Notes: generated by a model not told the origin, from the letters alone. DNA of 64,000 nucleotides from SG8-30 sp964406445 (GCA_964406445.1 CAYORU010000002.1:186001-250000); one strand, 5' to 3'; shown: positions 19,559 to 30,138, numbered from the stretch's first letter. Numbers and translations are program-made.

Positions 19559-20862
19559 TCGAGGTTCCCGCCGTACTTCGAGCGCTTGTGCTCGATGCAG
19601 AAATCGAACTCTTCGCGGAAGCGGTCGAGCATCGCCACCGTCGCGTAGCCGGCCGCGTCGCCCAGGCCGCAGATCGTGGTGCCGTCGTTGGCCTTGGAGA
19701 TCCGGTACATGGTGTCGATGTCCTCCGGCCGGCCCTGGCCGGCGAGGATCCGGTCGACGATCCGGTGCAGCCAGCCCATGCCCTCGCGGCAGGGCGTGCA
19801 CTGGCCGCAGGACTCGTGGTGGTAGAAGCGCAGCATCACGCGCAACAGGCTCACCATGCAGGTGCCGTCGGCGATCACGATCATGCCGCCGGAGCCGAGC
19901 GAGCTGCCGGCCTGCCACAGCGCGTCGTGGTCGAGGAGCATGGTCTCCAGGTCGTGGGCCGTGAGCACCTTGGCGTCGCGGCCGGTGAGGATCTGCGAGG
20001 AGATGCCGCCCGGGATCACGGCCTTCAGCTGCCGCCCGCAGCTGATGCCGCCGCACTCGTCGTGCAGGAACTTCGCCCAGGGGTAGCCGAGCTCGACCTC
20101 GTAGACGCCGGGCCTGGCGATGTGGCCGGAAATGGAGATGAGCCGCGTGCCCGGGCTCTTCGGCGTGCCGAGCTCGCGGAAGGCCGCCGCGCCGCGGCCG
20201 ACGATCCAGGCGAGGTTCGACAGCGTCTCGACGTTGTTGACGACCGTCGGGCGCTGGAACAGGCCCTTGACCGTGAGCCGGGGCGGACGGTTGCGCGGGT
20301 AGCCGCGCGTGCCCTCGATCGAGGCCAGCAGCGAGGAGGCCTCGCCGCAGACGTAGGCGCCGGCGCCGCGGTAGACGAAGACGTCGCAGGCGAAGCCGGT
20401 GCCGAGGATGTCCTCGCCGAACCAGCCGGCGGCGTAGGCCTCCTCGACCGCGTCGCGGGTCCGCCGCCAGGGCAGGTCGAACTCGCCGCGGATGTAGATG
20501 AAGCTGTGTCGCACGCCGAGCGCGTAGGAGGCGATCAGCATCGACTCGAGCAGGGTGTGCGGCGAATGCTCCAGCACCCAGCGGTCCTTGAAGGTGCCGG
20601 GCTCGCCCTCGTCGGCGTTGGCGACGAGGTAGTGCGGCTGGCCGTCCTTCGGGTCGATCACCCGCCACTTGATGCCGGCCGGGAAGGCCGCGCCGCCGCG
20701 GCCCTGCAGCCCCGAGTCGACGATTTCCTGCGTGACGCCGCCGGGCGTCATGGTCCGAAGCGCCTTGGCGAGCGCCTGGTAGCCGCCCCGCGCGAGGTAG
20801 GCCTCGAGCGTGTGCGAGGTGTGCGTCACCTCGAAGTTCATGAGGACCTTGCGCCCGGTCAT
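19540..20862 (-). CDS. nuoF: NADH-quinone oxidoreductase subunit F (FMN, NADH site)
   Basis: A 440-residue flavoprotein that oxidises NADH. The NADH/FMN site is in GLQGRGGAAFPAGIKW and YLVANADEGEPGTFKDR, and the N3 cluster motif is ESCGQCTPCREG with a later Cys in TTICGLGDAA. ATG 20862 was chosen because it overlaps the nuoE stop by 4 bases (ATGA). Length and motifs are standard. Confidence 0.97.
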   Translation of the reverse strand: MTGRKVLMNFEVTHTSHTLEAYLARGGYQALAKALRTMTPGGVTQEIVDSGLQGRGGAAFPAGIKWRVIDPKDGQPHYLVANADEGEPGTFKDRWVLEHSPHTLLESMLIASYALGVRHSFIYIRGEFDLPWRRTRDAVEEAYAAGWFGEDILGTGFACDVFVYRGAGAYVCGEASSLLASIEGTRGYPRNRPPRLTVKGLFQRPTVVNNVETLSNLAWIVGRGAAAFRELGTPKSPGTRLISISGHIARPGVYEVELGYPWAKFLHDECGGISCGRQLKAVIPGGISSQILTGRDAKVLTAHDLETMLLDHDALWQAGSSLGSGGMIVIADGTCMVSLLRVMLRFYHHESCGQCTPCREGMGWLHRIVDRILAGQGRPEDIDTMYRISKANDGTTICGLGDAAGYATVAMLDRFREEFDFCIEHKRSKYGGNLECRPST

Positions 20863-21329
20863 GACTTCGTGAGCTCCTCGAGCAGCAGGTCGAGCAGCGG
20901 CTCGCTCTGCAGTTCGTAGTAGCGGTCGTTGACCATCACGACGGGCGCGGTGCCGCAGGAGCCGAGGCACTCGACCCGCGAGAGCGTGAACTTCCCGTCC
21001 GGCGTCGTCTCGCCCGCGCCGATCCCGAGCCGGCGCGAGGCCCGCGCGATCAGGCGCTCGGCGCCGCACATCGAGCAGGACACGTTGTGGCAGAACTGGA
21101 GGTGCCAGCGGCCGATCGGCGCGCGCCTCAACATGCCGTAGAAGGACAGCACCTCCTCGACCTGGATGCGCGGCACCCCGAGGTACTCGACCAGCGCGGC
21201 GACGTCCTCCTCGGCGATGAAGCCCCGGTCCTCCTGGATGCGCTTCAGGCAAGGCAGCAGCAGCACGCCGTTCTCGCCCGGCGGCAGCCGCCTCTTCATC
21301 GCCTCGAACTCGGGGATCAGGTGCCTCAC
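20859..21329 (-). CDS. nuoE: NADH-quinone oxidoreductase subunit E ([2Fe-2S])
   Basis: A 156-residue thioredoxin-fold subunit with the N1a cluster. The ligands are Cys residues in FCHNVSCSMCGAE and VECLGSCGTAPVVMVND. No suitable ATG lies at the N-terminus. GTG 21329 gives MRHLIPEFEAM and overlaps the nuoD stop as GTGA, matching the 4-base overlaps elsewhere in the operon. Confidence 0.95.
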   Translation of the reverse strand: MRHLIPEFEAMKRRLPPGENGVLLLPCLKRIQEDRGFIAEEDVAALVEYLGVPRIQVEEVLSFYGMLRRAPIGRWHLQFCHNVSCSMCGAERLIARASRRLGIGAGETTPDGKFTLSRVECLGSCGTAPVVMVNDRYYELQSEPLLDLLLEELTKS

Positions 21330-22552
21330 CTGTCGCACTCCCCGCCGATCATGTTCACCGAGCCGAAGGTCGGGATCACGTCGGCGAGCTGGTAGCCCTC
21401 GAGCAGGCGGTGCAGCCCGCCCATGTGCACGAAGCTCGGGCTCCTGACGTGCACCTTCCAGGGCGTGCCGCCGCCGGTGCTGACCATGTAGAAGCCGAGC
21501 TCGCCGTTCGCGGCCTCGTGGGCCACGTAGACGTCGCCGGCCGGGACCTGCGGGCCTTCCATGATCAGCTTGAAGTGCACGATCAGCGCCTCGATCTCGC
21601 TGTACACGCGCTCCTTCGGCGGCAGCGTGCAGCGGTTGTCGTCCACGCAGACCGGGCCGGGCGTGGCATTCAGCAGCTCGACGAGCTGGCGGATCATGTG
21701 CACGGACTCGTCCATCTCGCGCATCCGCACGTAGTAGCGGTCGTAGTTGTCGCCCTTGATGCCCACGGGCACGTCGAACTCGAGCTCGGCGTAGGCGAGG
21801 TAGGGCGTGTCCTTGCGCAGGTCGCGCTTCGCGCCGGTGGAGCGCAGCATGGGGCCGGTGAAGCCCCAGTCGAGCGCCTCGGCGGTCGAGAGCACGCCGA
21901 CGTCGCGGGTGCGGTCGATGAAGATGCGGTTGCGGCCGACCAGGTCCTGCACGCGCCCGGTGAAGTCCTCGTACTGGTCGAGGATCACCTCGAGGCGGTC
22001 GAACCAGCCCTCCGGCACGTCGCGCGCGACCCCGCCGACCCGCCCGAAGGCGTAGGTGACGCGGGCGCCGGTGATGTCGGCGAGGTGCTCGTAGATGTAG
22101 TCGCGGATGGTGACGAGGTACAGGAAGGCGGTCATCGCGCCGAGCTCCATCAGCGAGGCGGCGATGCAGGTCAGGTGGTCGGCGATGCGCGAGTACTCGG
22201 CGAGCAGCGTGCGCAGGTAGCGGCAGCGCGGCGTGATCTCGATGCCCATCAGCCGCTCGACCCCGTCGCAGTAGGTGAAGTCGTTGATCAGCGCCGAGCA
22301 GTAGTTGAGCCGGTTCACGTACGGCATCAGGGTGTGCCAGGTGTGCGACTCGCATTCCTTCTCGAAGCCCCGGTGCAGGTAGCCGCAGTGCACGTCGGCG
22401 CGGCGGACGCGCTCGCCGTCGAGTTCGGCGATGACCTGGATGGTGCCGTGCGTCGCCGGATGCGAGGGCCCGAGGTTGACGACCGTCGTACCGTCCTCGG
22501 GCGAGGGCTGGAAGGCGGAGCGGACGGGACTCGGCAGCCGGGGCCGGTTCAT
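21326..22552 (-). CDS. nuoD: NADH-quinone oxidoreductase subunit D
   Basis: A 408-residue subunit of the hydrogenase-like quinone module. Family signatures include NLGPSHPATHGTIQVIAELD near the N-terminus (quinone-site His), GYLHRGFEKECES and the C-terminal IPTFGSVNMIGGECDR. It is separate from NuoC, unlike the fused NuoCD of Escherichia coli. ATG 22552 lies two bases after the nuoC stop. Confidence 0.97.
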   Translation of the reverse strand: MNRPRLPSPVRSAFQPSPEDGTTVVNLGPSHPATHGTIQVIAELDGERVRRADVHCGYLHRGFEKECESHTWHTLMPYVNRLNYCSALINDFTYCDGVERLMGIEITPRCRYLRTLLAEYSRIADHLTCIAASLMELGAMTAFLYLVTIRDYIYEHLADITGARVTYAFGRVGGVARDVPEGWFDRLEVILDQYEDFTGRVQDLVGRNRIFIDRTRDVGVLSTAEALDWGFTGPMLRSTGAKRDLRKDTPYLAYAELEFDVPVGIKGDNYDRYYVRMREMDESVHMIRQLVELLNATPGPVCVDDNRCTLPPKERVYSEIEALIVHFKLIMEGPQVPAGDVYVAHEAANGELGFYMVSTGGGTPWKVHVRSPSFVHMGGLHRLLEGYQLADVIPTFGSVNMIGGECDR

Positions 22553-22554
22553 GG

Positions 22555-23031
22555 TCACGGCTCCCGGAAGTCGATCAGCGGCTGTTCCCGGTCCTTGGGG
22601 TAGTCCTTGCGCAGCGGGTGGCCGACGAAGCCCTCGTAGAGCAGGATCGGCCGGAGGTCGTCGTTGCCGCGGAAGCGGATCCCGTACATGTCGTGGCACT
22701 CGCGTTCGGCGAAGCGCGCCGAGCCGAAGAGCCCCACGAGCGAATCCACCACCGGGTCGGCCTCGGGCACCTGCGTGCGCAGCCGCACCCGCACGAAATC
22801 GCGGGTCGAGTAGAAGTGCCAGACCACGTCGAAGCGCGGCTCGCGCGCCGGCCAGTCCACGGCGGTGACGTCGAGCAGCAGGTCGAAGCCGCAGGCGTCC
22901 TTGAGCAGCCGCGCGGCCTCCAGCACGGCCGACGGGCGCAGCTCGGCCGCGAGCAGCCCGTGGGAAGGCCCGACGGAGTCGGCGAGCGGCCCGAGCCGCG
23001 CGGCCACCGCCTCGAACGCGGCGGCGCTCAA
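22555..23031 (-). CDS. nuoC: NADH-quinone oxidoreductase subunit C
   Basis: A 158-residue subunit (30-kDa subunit family). The conserved block is visible as VVWHFYSTRDFVRVRLRTQV, then FAERECHDMYGIRFRGNDDL and GHPLRKDYPKD near the C-terminus. No ATG is available. The TTG at 23031 overlaps the nuoB stop as TTGA, the same 4-base pattern seen at other junctions, so it is the preferred start. It joins NuoB and NuoD in the peripheral arm. Confidence 0.92.
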   Translation of the reverse strand: MSAAAFEAVAARLGPLADSVGPSHGLLAAELRPSAVLEAARLLKDACGFDLLLDVTAVDWPAREPRFDVVWHFYSTRDFVRVRLRTQVPEADPVVDSLVGLFGSARFAERECHDMYGIRFRGNDDLRPILLYEGFVGHPLRKDYPKDREQPLIDFREP

Positions 23032-23537
23032 GTCACGCTCTCCCTGCCGACCAGCGGGTGCGGGGAATTCGCGATCTTGTCCTGCAGCTTCATGATGCCG
23101 TCGATGACCATCTCGGGCCGCGGCGGGCAGCCGGGGATGTAGACGTCCACCGGCACGATGCGGTCGATGCCGGCGACCGCCGCGTAGTTCTGGTAGAAGC
23201 CGCCGCTCGTGGCGCAGACGCCGAAGGCGATCACCCACTTCGGCTCGCACATCTGCTCGTAGACCCGGCGCAGGATGGGCGCCTGCTTGTGGGTGACGGT
23301 GCCGACCACCATCAGCAGGTCGGACTGGCGCGGCGAGAAGCGCGGCAGCGCGGCCCCGAAGCGGTCCGTGTCGTAGGGCGTGGAGCTCACCGCCATGAAC
23401 TCCATGGCGCAACAGGCGGTCACGAAGGGGTAGGGAAACAGTGAGAACTTGCGCGCCCAGCCGACCAGCTCGTCCTTGCGGGTGGTCAGGTACTCGAGCG
23501 CCCCGTGCTTGCCGTGGGCCGGCGCGGCGGCGCTCAT
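23028..23537 (-). CDS. nuoB: NADH-quinone oxidoreductase subunit B (cluster N2)
   Basis: A 169-residue subunit that carries cluster N2, the direct electron donor to quinone. All four ligands are visible: the tandem Cys in FVTACCAMEFMAV, the Cys in FGVCATSGGFYQN and the Cys in YIPGCPPRPE. ATG 23537 overlaps the nuoA stop by 4 bases. Length and motifs are normal. Confidence 0.97.
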   Translation of the reverse strand: MSAAAPAHGKHGALEYLTTRKDELVGWARKFSLFPYPFVTACCAMEFMAVSSTPYDTDRFGAALPRFSPRQSDLLMVVGTVTHKQAPILRRVYEQMCEPKWVIAFGVCATSGGFYQNYAAVAGIDRIVPVDVYIPGCPPRPEMVIDGIMKLQDKIANSPHPLVGRESVT

Positions 23538-23899
23538 CGCGTGACGTCCTCGATCAGGCCTGACTTCCACACGTAGAGCATGATCAGCACCAGCAGGCCG
23601 GTGAAAAACAGGTAGGTGCCGAGCAGCAGGTCGGTGAGCGGCTGGGCCGCGAGCGCCCACAAGATCAGGAACACCGTCTCCAGGTCGAACAGCAGGAAGG
23701 CCACGGCGAGCCCGTAGTACTTGACGTGGACGGTACGGACGTTGACCGGGTCCACCGGCACCGAGCCGCACTCGAAGGGCTCGAGCTTGGCGCCGCGGGG
23801 AACCGGTTTCGGCCCCAGCAGTCTGTTCAGGACGAGCGTCGTCCCGACGAAGCCGAGGATGGCGAGCAGGTAGAGCAGGAAGACGACGTAGGGGTTCAT
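23534..23899 (-). CDS. nuoA: NADH-quinone oxidoreductase subunit A
   Basis: A 121-residue subunit with three membrane helices and the conserved loop KLEPFECGSVPVDP, followed by KYYGLAVAFLLFDLETVFL. It is the first gene of the 14-gene operon, so the operon promoter should lie in the 136 bases between it and the divergent TerB-like gene; no clear -35/-10 pair could be picked out by eye. Confidence 0.96.
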   Translation of the reverse strand: MNPYVVFLLYLLAILGFVGTTLVLNRLLGPKPVPRGAKLEPFECGSVPVDPVNVRTVHVKYYGLAVAFLLFDLETVFLILWALAAQPLTDLLLGTYLFFTGLLVLIMLYVWKSGLIEDVTR

Positions 23900-24035
23900 G
23901 GACGGCGGGCGCCCGGTCCCGGGGTGACTTGCGCTGTCCTGTACAGGTACCGGGGCGCCGCAGCGCGGTCATCCGTAGTTGGCGAAGCTTGCGAAACCGC
24001 TACGGTTCAGCCCACAGGCAAGGCAGGATGAATCG

Positions 24036-24497
24036 ATGCTGGATTCGATCAGGGCGTTCATCGAGCAGCGGATCGTCGGACGGCCCGGCGAATCCGCCGA
24101 GTCGGCCGGGCACAAGGCGCGGGTCGCAGCCGCGGCACTGCTGGTGGAGGTCGTGAAGGCCGATACCAGCTTCTCGCGCGAGGAGAGGGCGGCGGTCCTC
24201 GCGGCGGCACAGCGCAAGTTCGGCCTCGAGCGCGAGGAGGCGGAGTCGCTGATGCGCCTCGCCGAGGCCGAGGCCGGCGAGGCGGTGGACTTCTACCAGT
24301 TCACGTCTGCGATCAACCAGGCCTTCGACCCGGCCCAGAAGCAGCGCCTCATCGAGGAACTGTGGCGGGTCGCGCTGGCCGACGAGGTGATCCACCGGCA
24401 CGAGGAGTACGTGATCAGGAAGGTGGCCGACCTGATCTACGTGCCGCACTCCGCGTTCATCGCGGCCAAGCTCAAGGTCACCGAAGGCGGTCGCTGA
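24036..24497 (+). CDS. TerB-family tellurite-resistance-like protein
   Basis: A 153-residue all-helical protein resembling the TerB/DjlA N-terminal-like family. It shows the typical AALLVEVVKADTSFSREERA helix pair and the acidic repeat DFYQFTSAINQAFDPAQKQR, followed by LWRVALADEVIHRHEEYVIR with conserved acidic and His residues thought to bind metal. Its cellular role is not established and a tellurite phenotype should not be assumed. ATG 24036 gives the usual N-terminus MLDSIRAFIEQR; an in-frame upstream codon at 23979 adds an unconserved stretch. It is divergent from nuoA. Confidence 0.85.
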   Translation: MLDSIRAFIEQRIVGRPGESAESAGHKARVAAAALLVEVVKADTSFSREERAAVLAAAQRKFGLEREEAESLMRLAEAEAGEAVDFYQFTSAINQAFDPAQKQRLIEELWRVALADEVIHRHEEYVIRKVADLIYVPHSAFIAAKLKVTEGGR

Positions 24498-24591
24498 GGC
24501 AGGTGCCTTCCATTTTACATATTCCTGATCCGCAGGCCGCCGGCACCCCCTCGCGGGCGCGCCCGGTCCGGCGCCGCGGTACCGCCGCGGG

Positions 24592-24867
24592 TCAGTGCGC
24601 CTCTTCGTAACTGGCAGGCGTCACCCGCGCCCGGGCCAGGTACTCGCGCACGTGCTTCACGCCCGAGCGGTCGAGCGTGTTGCTGTGGTGCGGCCGGTGC
24701 AGGATGCCCTCGGCGCCGTTCAGCGTCACCCGGATGCGCGCCCCGGTGAGCTGCTCGATGCCCGCGCCGAGGTGATGGAGCAGCGACTCGACCTCCCGCC
24801 AGTGGATGTTGCCGCTGATCGGGTCGTGGAAGATCGTACGGAGCAGGTTCTCGTGCTTGTGGCTCAT
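24592..24867 (-). CDS. HicA-like toxin-family protein, no partner seen
   Basis: A 91-residue protein whose core (GNIHWREVESLLHHLGAGIE, then RVTLNGAEGILHRPHHSN) looks like the HicA mRNA-interferase fold, a double-stranded RNA-binding-like domain with a catalytic His in the RPHH region. HicA toxins are normally encoded beside a HicB antitoxin. None is found on either side, so this is an orphan and may be a domesticated or non-toxic relative. ATG 24867 was chosen over 24993 because the extra residues look unconserved. Function is inferred from the fold resemblance only. Confidence 0.7.
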   Translation of the reverse strand: MSHKHENLLRTIFHDPISGNIHWREVESLLHHLGAGIEQLTGARIRVTLNGAEGILHRPHHSNTLDRSGVKHVREYLARARVTPASYEEAH

Positions 24868-25009
24868 GGTCGCGGGCTCCCCGGCCATTGCGCCGGCCGG
24901 TGTCAGGCCCAGGCCGGATTCTTGCGCGCCCGCCGGGCCGCGGCAGCGGGGATTGCCGAAGCCGGACGGGGTCGTTGCCCCGTCCGGGCGCACGCGCTAG
25001 GGTCGCGGC

Positions 25010-25297
25010 ATGAGCCTGCGCCGCCAACTCGACGCGCTGATGCCCGGCTGGGACCGCTGGTACCCGAGCGTCTTCGACGCGGCCCGCGACCTCGGGCTCA
25101 TCCGTGCGCGGGTCTGCCCGCCGTCGCAGCTGCTGCTGTCGAACCGCCACGCGGGTGTCACCAGCGAGGCGATCGAGGCCTTCCGCAAGAAGTGGGACGT
25201 CGAGTACGACCCGCTGGTCGACGGCTCGCAGGAGGAGGGTCCGCAGGCCGCGCCGCCGCGGCCCGCCGCCCGCCCGCCGCGCCGTCGGCGCCGCTGA
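25010..25297 (+). CDS. small basic hypothetical protein
   Basis: A 95-residue protein that I do not recognise. The first 65 residues look globular (LDALMPGWDRWYPSVFDAAR, then VTSEAIEAFRKKWDVEYDPL); the C-terminus is a Pro/Arg-rich tail ending in RRRRR that could bind nucleic acid. It ends 7 bases before the likely GTG start of the ABC exporter, so the two may be cotranscribed. Codon pattern fits its neighbours. Confidence 0.6.
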   Translation: MSLRRQLDALMPGWDRWYPSVFDAARDLGLIRARVCPPSQLLLSNRHAGVTSEAIEAFRKKWDVEYDPLVDGSQEEGPQAAPPRPAARPPRRRRR

Positions 25298-25304
25298 CCC
25301 CGGC

Positions 25305-27152
<1,848 letters not shown>

Positions 27153-27178
27153 GCGCCGGCGCGGCGCGAGGAGGGATC

Positions 27179-28291
27179 ATGGAGGAGGACGCCTGGATCG
27201 ACGTGGGCGCGGCCGAGGAGCTGGCGCAGCGGGAGATTCAGCAGGTCAGGGCCGGCGGCGCCCGCGTGGCGCTCGTCTGCAAGGACGGGCAGTTCAGCGC
27301 GATTTCGGGCGTCTGCAACCACGTCGGCGGACCGCTCGGCGAGGGCCGCCTCGACGGCGAGTACGTGGTCTGTCCCTGGCACTACTGGAAGTTCCACTGC
27401 CGCACCGGCGAAGGCGAGCCCGGCTACGAGGAGGACGCTGTGCCCGCCCACGACGTGCGGGTCGAGGCGGGCCGGGTGTGGGTCAACCGCAAGGCGCGCA
27501 CGCGGCGCAGCCGCAAGCCGCACGAGCCGCATCCGCTCGCGCGCACACCGAAGCGCGAGCCCGGCCCGATCCGGGTGCTCGGCCTCTCCACGACCGTCAT
27601 GACGGCCGACCACCCGCGCTACAGCACCTCCGAGGACCTGCTCGAGCACGCGCTCGCCGCGGCCGCGGCGGAGGGCTGCGAGACGCAGCTGATCCGCGTC
27701 CGCGAGCTCTCCTTCAGGCCCTGCGAGGGCTATTACTCGAAGTCGGCCAGGGCCTGCACCTGGCCCTGCTCGATCACCCAGATGGACTCCGACGACCAGA
27801 TGGATCGCGTCTACGAGGGCGTCGTGCACTGGGCGGACGTGATCGTCGTCGCCACGCCGATCCGCTGGGGCGGCGCGAGCAGCCTCTACTACAAGATGGT
27901 CGAGCGGATGAACTGCATCCAGAACCAGGAGACCATCGCCGGCAAGCACCTGCTCAGGAACAAGGTGGCGGCCTTCGTGATCACCGGCGGGCAGGACAAC
28001 GTGCAGGCCGTCGCGGGGCAGATGCTCGGCTTCTTCGCCGAGATCGGCTGCCAGTTCCCGCCGTTTCCCTACGTGGCGCACTCGCGCGGCTGGAGCGCGG
28101 AGGACATGGAGAACAACGAGCGCGCCGTGCAGGGCTCGCAGGCGCTGCGCGACGGCGCCGCGAAGCTGGTGGCCCGGGCGGCGGCCACCGCGCGGGTCAT
28201 GATCGAGGGCGCGCTGTGCGAGGGCGCGCACGTGCGCGGCGGGCGCAAGGCGCACCGGCTCGAGCGCCCGGAAGCGGCCGACGAGTCCTGA
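27179..28291 (+). CDS. Rieske [2Fe-2S] domain fused to flavodoxin/FMN-reductase domain
   Basis: A 370-residue fusion. Residues 1 to about 105 form a Rieske ferredoxin domain with ligands in CNHVGGPLGEG (Cys-x-His) and CPWHYWKFHC (Cys-x2-His). A basic linker rich in Arg/Lys/Pro follows at about 105-135. The rest is a NAD(P)H-dependent FMN-reductase/flavodoxin-like domain (VLGLSTTVMTADHPRYSTSE at the phosphate loop, ADVIVVATPIRWGGASSLYY, and VAAFVITGGQDNVQAVAGQM). The layout suggests electron transfer between flavin and a 2Fe-2S centre, but partner and substrate are unknown. ATG 27179 follows a GGAGG-like site (gaggaggg). The fusion is read directly from one uninterrupted frame. Confidence 0.88.
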   Translation: MEEDAWIDVGAAEELAQREIQQVRAGGARVALVCKDGQFSAISGVCNHVGGPLGEGRLDGEYVVCPWHYWKFHCRTGEGEPGYEEDAVPAHDVRVEAGRVWVNRKARTRRSRKPHEPHPLARTPKREPGPIRVLGLSTTVMTADHPRYSTSEDLLEHALAAAAAEGCETQLIRVRELSFRPCEGYYSKSARACTWPCSITQMDSDDQMDRVYEGVVHWADVIVVATPIRWGGASSLYYKMVERMNCIQNQETIAGKHLLRNKVAAFVITGGQDNVQAVAGQMLGFFAEIGCQFPPFPYVAHSRGWSAEDMENNERAVQGSQALRDGAAKLVARAAATARVMIEGALCEGAHVRGGRKAHRLERPEAADES

Positions 28292-28307
28292 CGCGCGGGC
28301 GCCGGGC

Positions 28308-29306
28308 TCAGCCGGCGTCCTCGTCCTTCTTCGACTTGAACGGGTAGGCGCCGCGCGGCCGGGCCGGCGCCGGGACGTAGAGCGACAGGGTCATCGCGAC
28401 GGCCAGCACGGTGGCCGTGAAGCCGAGCGAATACGCGACCGGGATCTTGTACAGGTCAACGATCAGCATCTTGATGCCGATGAAGGTGAGCACGATCGCA
28501 AGCCCGTAGGACAGGAGGTGGAAGCGCTCGTGCATCCCGGCGAGGATGAAGTACAGCGCCCTGAGGCCCAGCACCGCGAACACGTTCGAGGTCAGCACGA
28601 TGAAGGGATCGGTGGTGATCGCGAAGATCGCCGGGATCGAGTCCACCGCGAAGACCACGTCGATGATGCCGATCAGGACGATCACGACCAGGAGCGGCGT
28701 GGCCATGCGGGTGCCGTTTCGCATCGTGAAGAACTTCTCGCCGTCGAAGTCCGGCGAGATGAGGATGTGGCGGCGCATCCACTTGAGGGCCGGGTTGGAC
28801 TCGAGGTCCGGTTCCTGGCCGGTCGCCCACCACATCTTGATGCCGGTGAACACCAGGAAGGCGCCGAACAGGTACAGGATCCAGTGGAAGCGGGCGATCA
28901 GCCAGGCGCCGATCAGGATCATCACCGCCCTCAGCACCAGCGCGCCGATGATGCCGATCATCAGCACCCGCTTCTGGAACTCGGCCGGCACCGCGAAGTA
29001 GGTGAAGAGCAGCAGGAAGACGAAGATGTTGTCGACGGCGAGGGCCTTCTCGACCACGTAGCCGGTGATGAACTCGAGCGCCTTGGTGTCGGCGACCGGG
29101 TTGCCCTCGAGGCCGCCGAGGTCCCACCACAGCCAGGCGCAGAAGACTCCCGACACCGCGACCCAGATCGCCGACCAGATCGCCGCCTCGCGGATCGAGA
29201 CGCGATGCTGGCCCTGGCGGCTCATCGCGGCGAAATCGATGGTCAGCGCGACGGCCACGAAGATCGCGAAGAACAGCCACATCATCGGGGTGCCGACGCT
29301 GGTCAT
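28308..29306 (-). CDS. TerC/Alx-family integral membrane protein
   Basis: A 332-residue membrane protein of the TerC family, with about nine hydrophobic segments. Family motifs are TGYVVEKALAVDNIFVFLLL and VVFAVDSIPAIFAITTDPFI, which contain the conserved Asp residues implicated in metal handling (manganese in characterised Alx and MntP-like relatives). The C-terminus is short and basic. ATG 29306 is 42 bases from the end of the YebC-like gene, so the two are probably cotranscribed. No yybP-ykoY-type manganese riboswitch is recognisable in that short gap. Confidence 0.92.
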   Translation of the reverse strand: MTSVGTPMMWLFFAIFVAVALTIDFAAMSRQGQHRVSIREAAIWSAIWVAVSGVFCAWLWWDLGGLEGNPVADTKALEFITGYVVEKALAVDNIFVFLLLFTYFAVPAEFQKRVLMIGIIGALVLRAVMILIGAWLIARFHWILYLFGAFLVFTGIKMWWATGQEPDLESNPALKWMRRHILISPDFDGEKFFTMRNGTRMATPLLVVIVLIGIIDVVFAVDSIPAIFAITTDPFIVLTSNVFAVLGLRALYFILAGMHERFHLLSYGLAIVLTFIGIKMLIVDLYKIPVAYSLGFTATVLAVAMTLSLYVPAPARPRGAYPFKSKKDEDAG

Positions 29307-29348
29307 GGGCGATCCTGGGCCGGGCCGGCCCGCGCGGGCGCGCGGGGC

Positions 29349-30071
29349 TCAGGCGAGGGTGTGGTAGACCTTCTGGACGTCGTCGTCCTGCTCGAGCCGG
29401 TCGATCAGCTCCAGGACTTCCTTGGCCTCGTTCTCGCCGAGCTCGAGCGGCGTCATGCAGACGTATTCCTGCTCGGCGGAGACGGGGGTGATGCCGCGGG
29501 CCTCGAGCGCGGACTGCATCTGGCCGAAGTTCTCGAACAGGCAGCGCGCCACGAGCTGGGGCTCGCCCTGCTCTCCGGTGGACTCGCCCATCTCCTCGAG
29601 GCCGTGGTCGATGAGGTGGAGCTCGAGGTCGTCCTGGTCGATGCCCTCGGGGCTCAGGCGGAACACGCCCATGCGGCGGAACTGGAAGCTGACGCTGCCG
29701 CTGGTGGCGAGGTTGCCGCCGTGCTTGTTGAACAGGTTGCGGACGCTCGCCACGGTGCGGACGGGGTTGTCGGTGGCGGTCTCGACCAGCACGGCGACGC
29801 CGTGCGGCGCGTAGCCTTCGTACAGGACCTCCTGGTAGTCGACGGCTTCCTGGCCGGAGGCGCGGCGGATGGCGGCCTCGACCTTGTCCTTGGGCATGTT
29901 GATCGAGCGCGCGTTCTGGATCACGCGGCGCAGCGCGGGGTTGTTCGCGGGCTCGGGGCCGCCGCTGCGCACGGCGATGGTGATGTCCTTGCCGATGCGC
30001 GCGAACTGCTTCGCCATGCGGTTCCACCGCGCGAACATGGCGTGCTTGCGGACTTCGAAGATGCGGCCCAT
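29349..30071 (-). CDS. YebC/PmpR-family protein
   Basis: A 240-residue protein of the YebC/PmpR family, linked to transcriptional regulation and, in some members, to translation of proline-rich stretches. The conserved start MGRIFEVRKHAMFARWNRM, IQNARSINMPKDKVEAAIRR and the domain-2 motif YEGYAPHGVAVLVETATDNP are visible. It is of the subtype with a GRxFE-type N-terminus rather than the AGHSKW start of Escherichia coli YebC. Length is normal. Confidence 0.93.
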   Translation of the reverse strand: MGRIFEVRKHAMFARWNRMAKQFARIGKDITIAVRSGGPEPANNPALRRVIQNARSINMPKDKVEAAIRRASGQEAVDYQEVLYEGYAPHGVAVLVETATDNPVRTVASVRNLFNKHGGNLATSGSVSFQFRRMGVFRLSPEGIDQDDLELHLIDHGLEEMGESTGEQGEPQLVARCLFENFGQMQSALEARGITPVSAEQEYVCMTPLELGENEAKEVLELIDRLEQDDDVQKVYHTLA

Positions 30072-30138
30072 GGCGGGGCGTGAATCTACCCGACCGGCGG
30101 CGGATGCGCCAACTTCACTTTGCCGCAGCGGGCGAGTT

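Noticed and set aside
23900..24035. A tRNA or secG upstream of nuoA, as found in some relatives
   Set aside because: No cloverleaf or T-loop sequence and no fitting frame could be found in this gap.
29307..29348. A manganese riboswitch before the TerC-family gene
   Set aside because: The gap is only about 40 bases, too short for a yybP-ykoY element.
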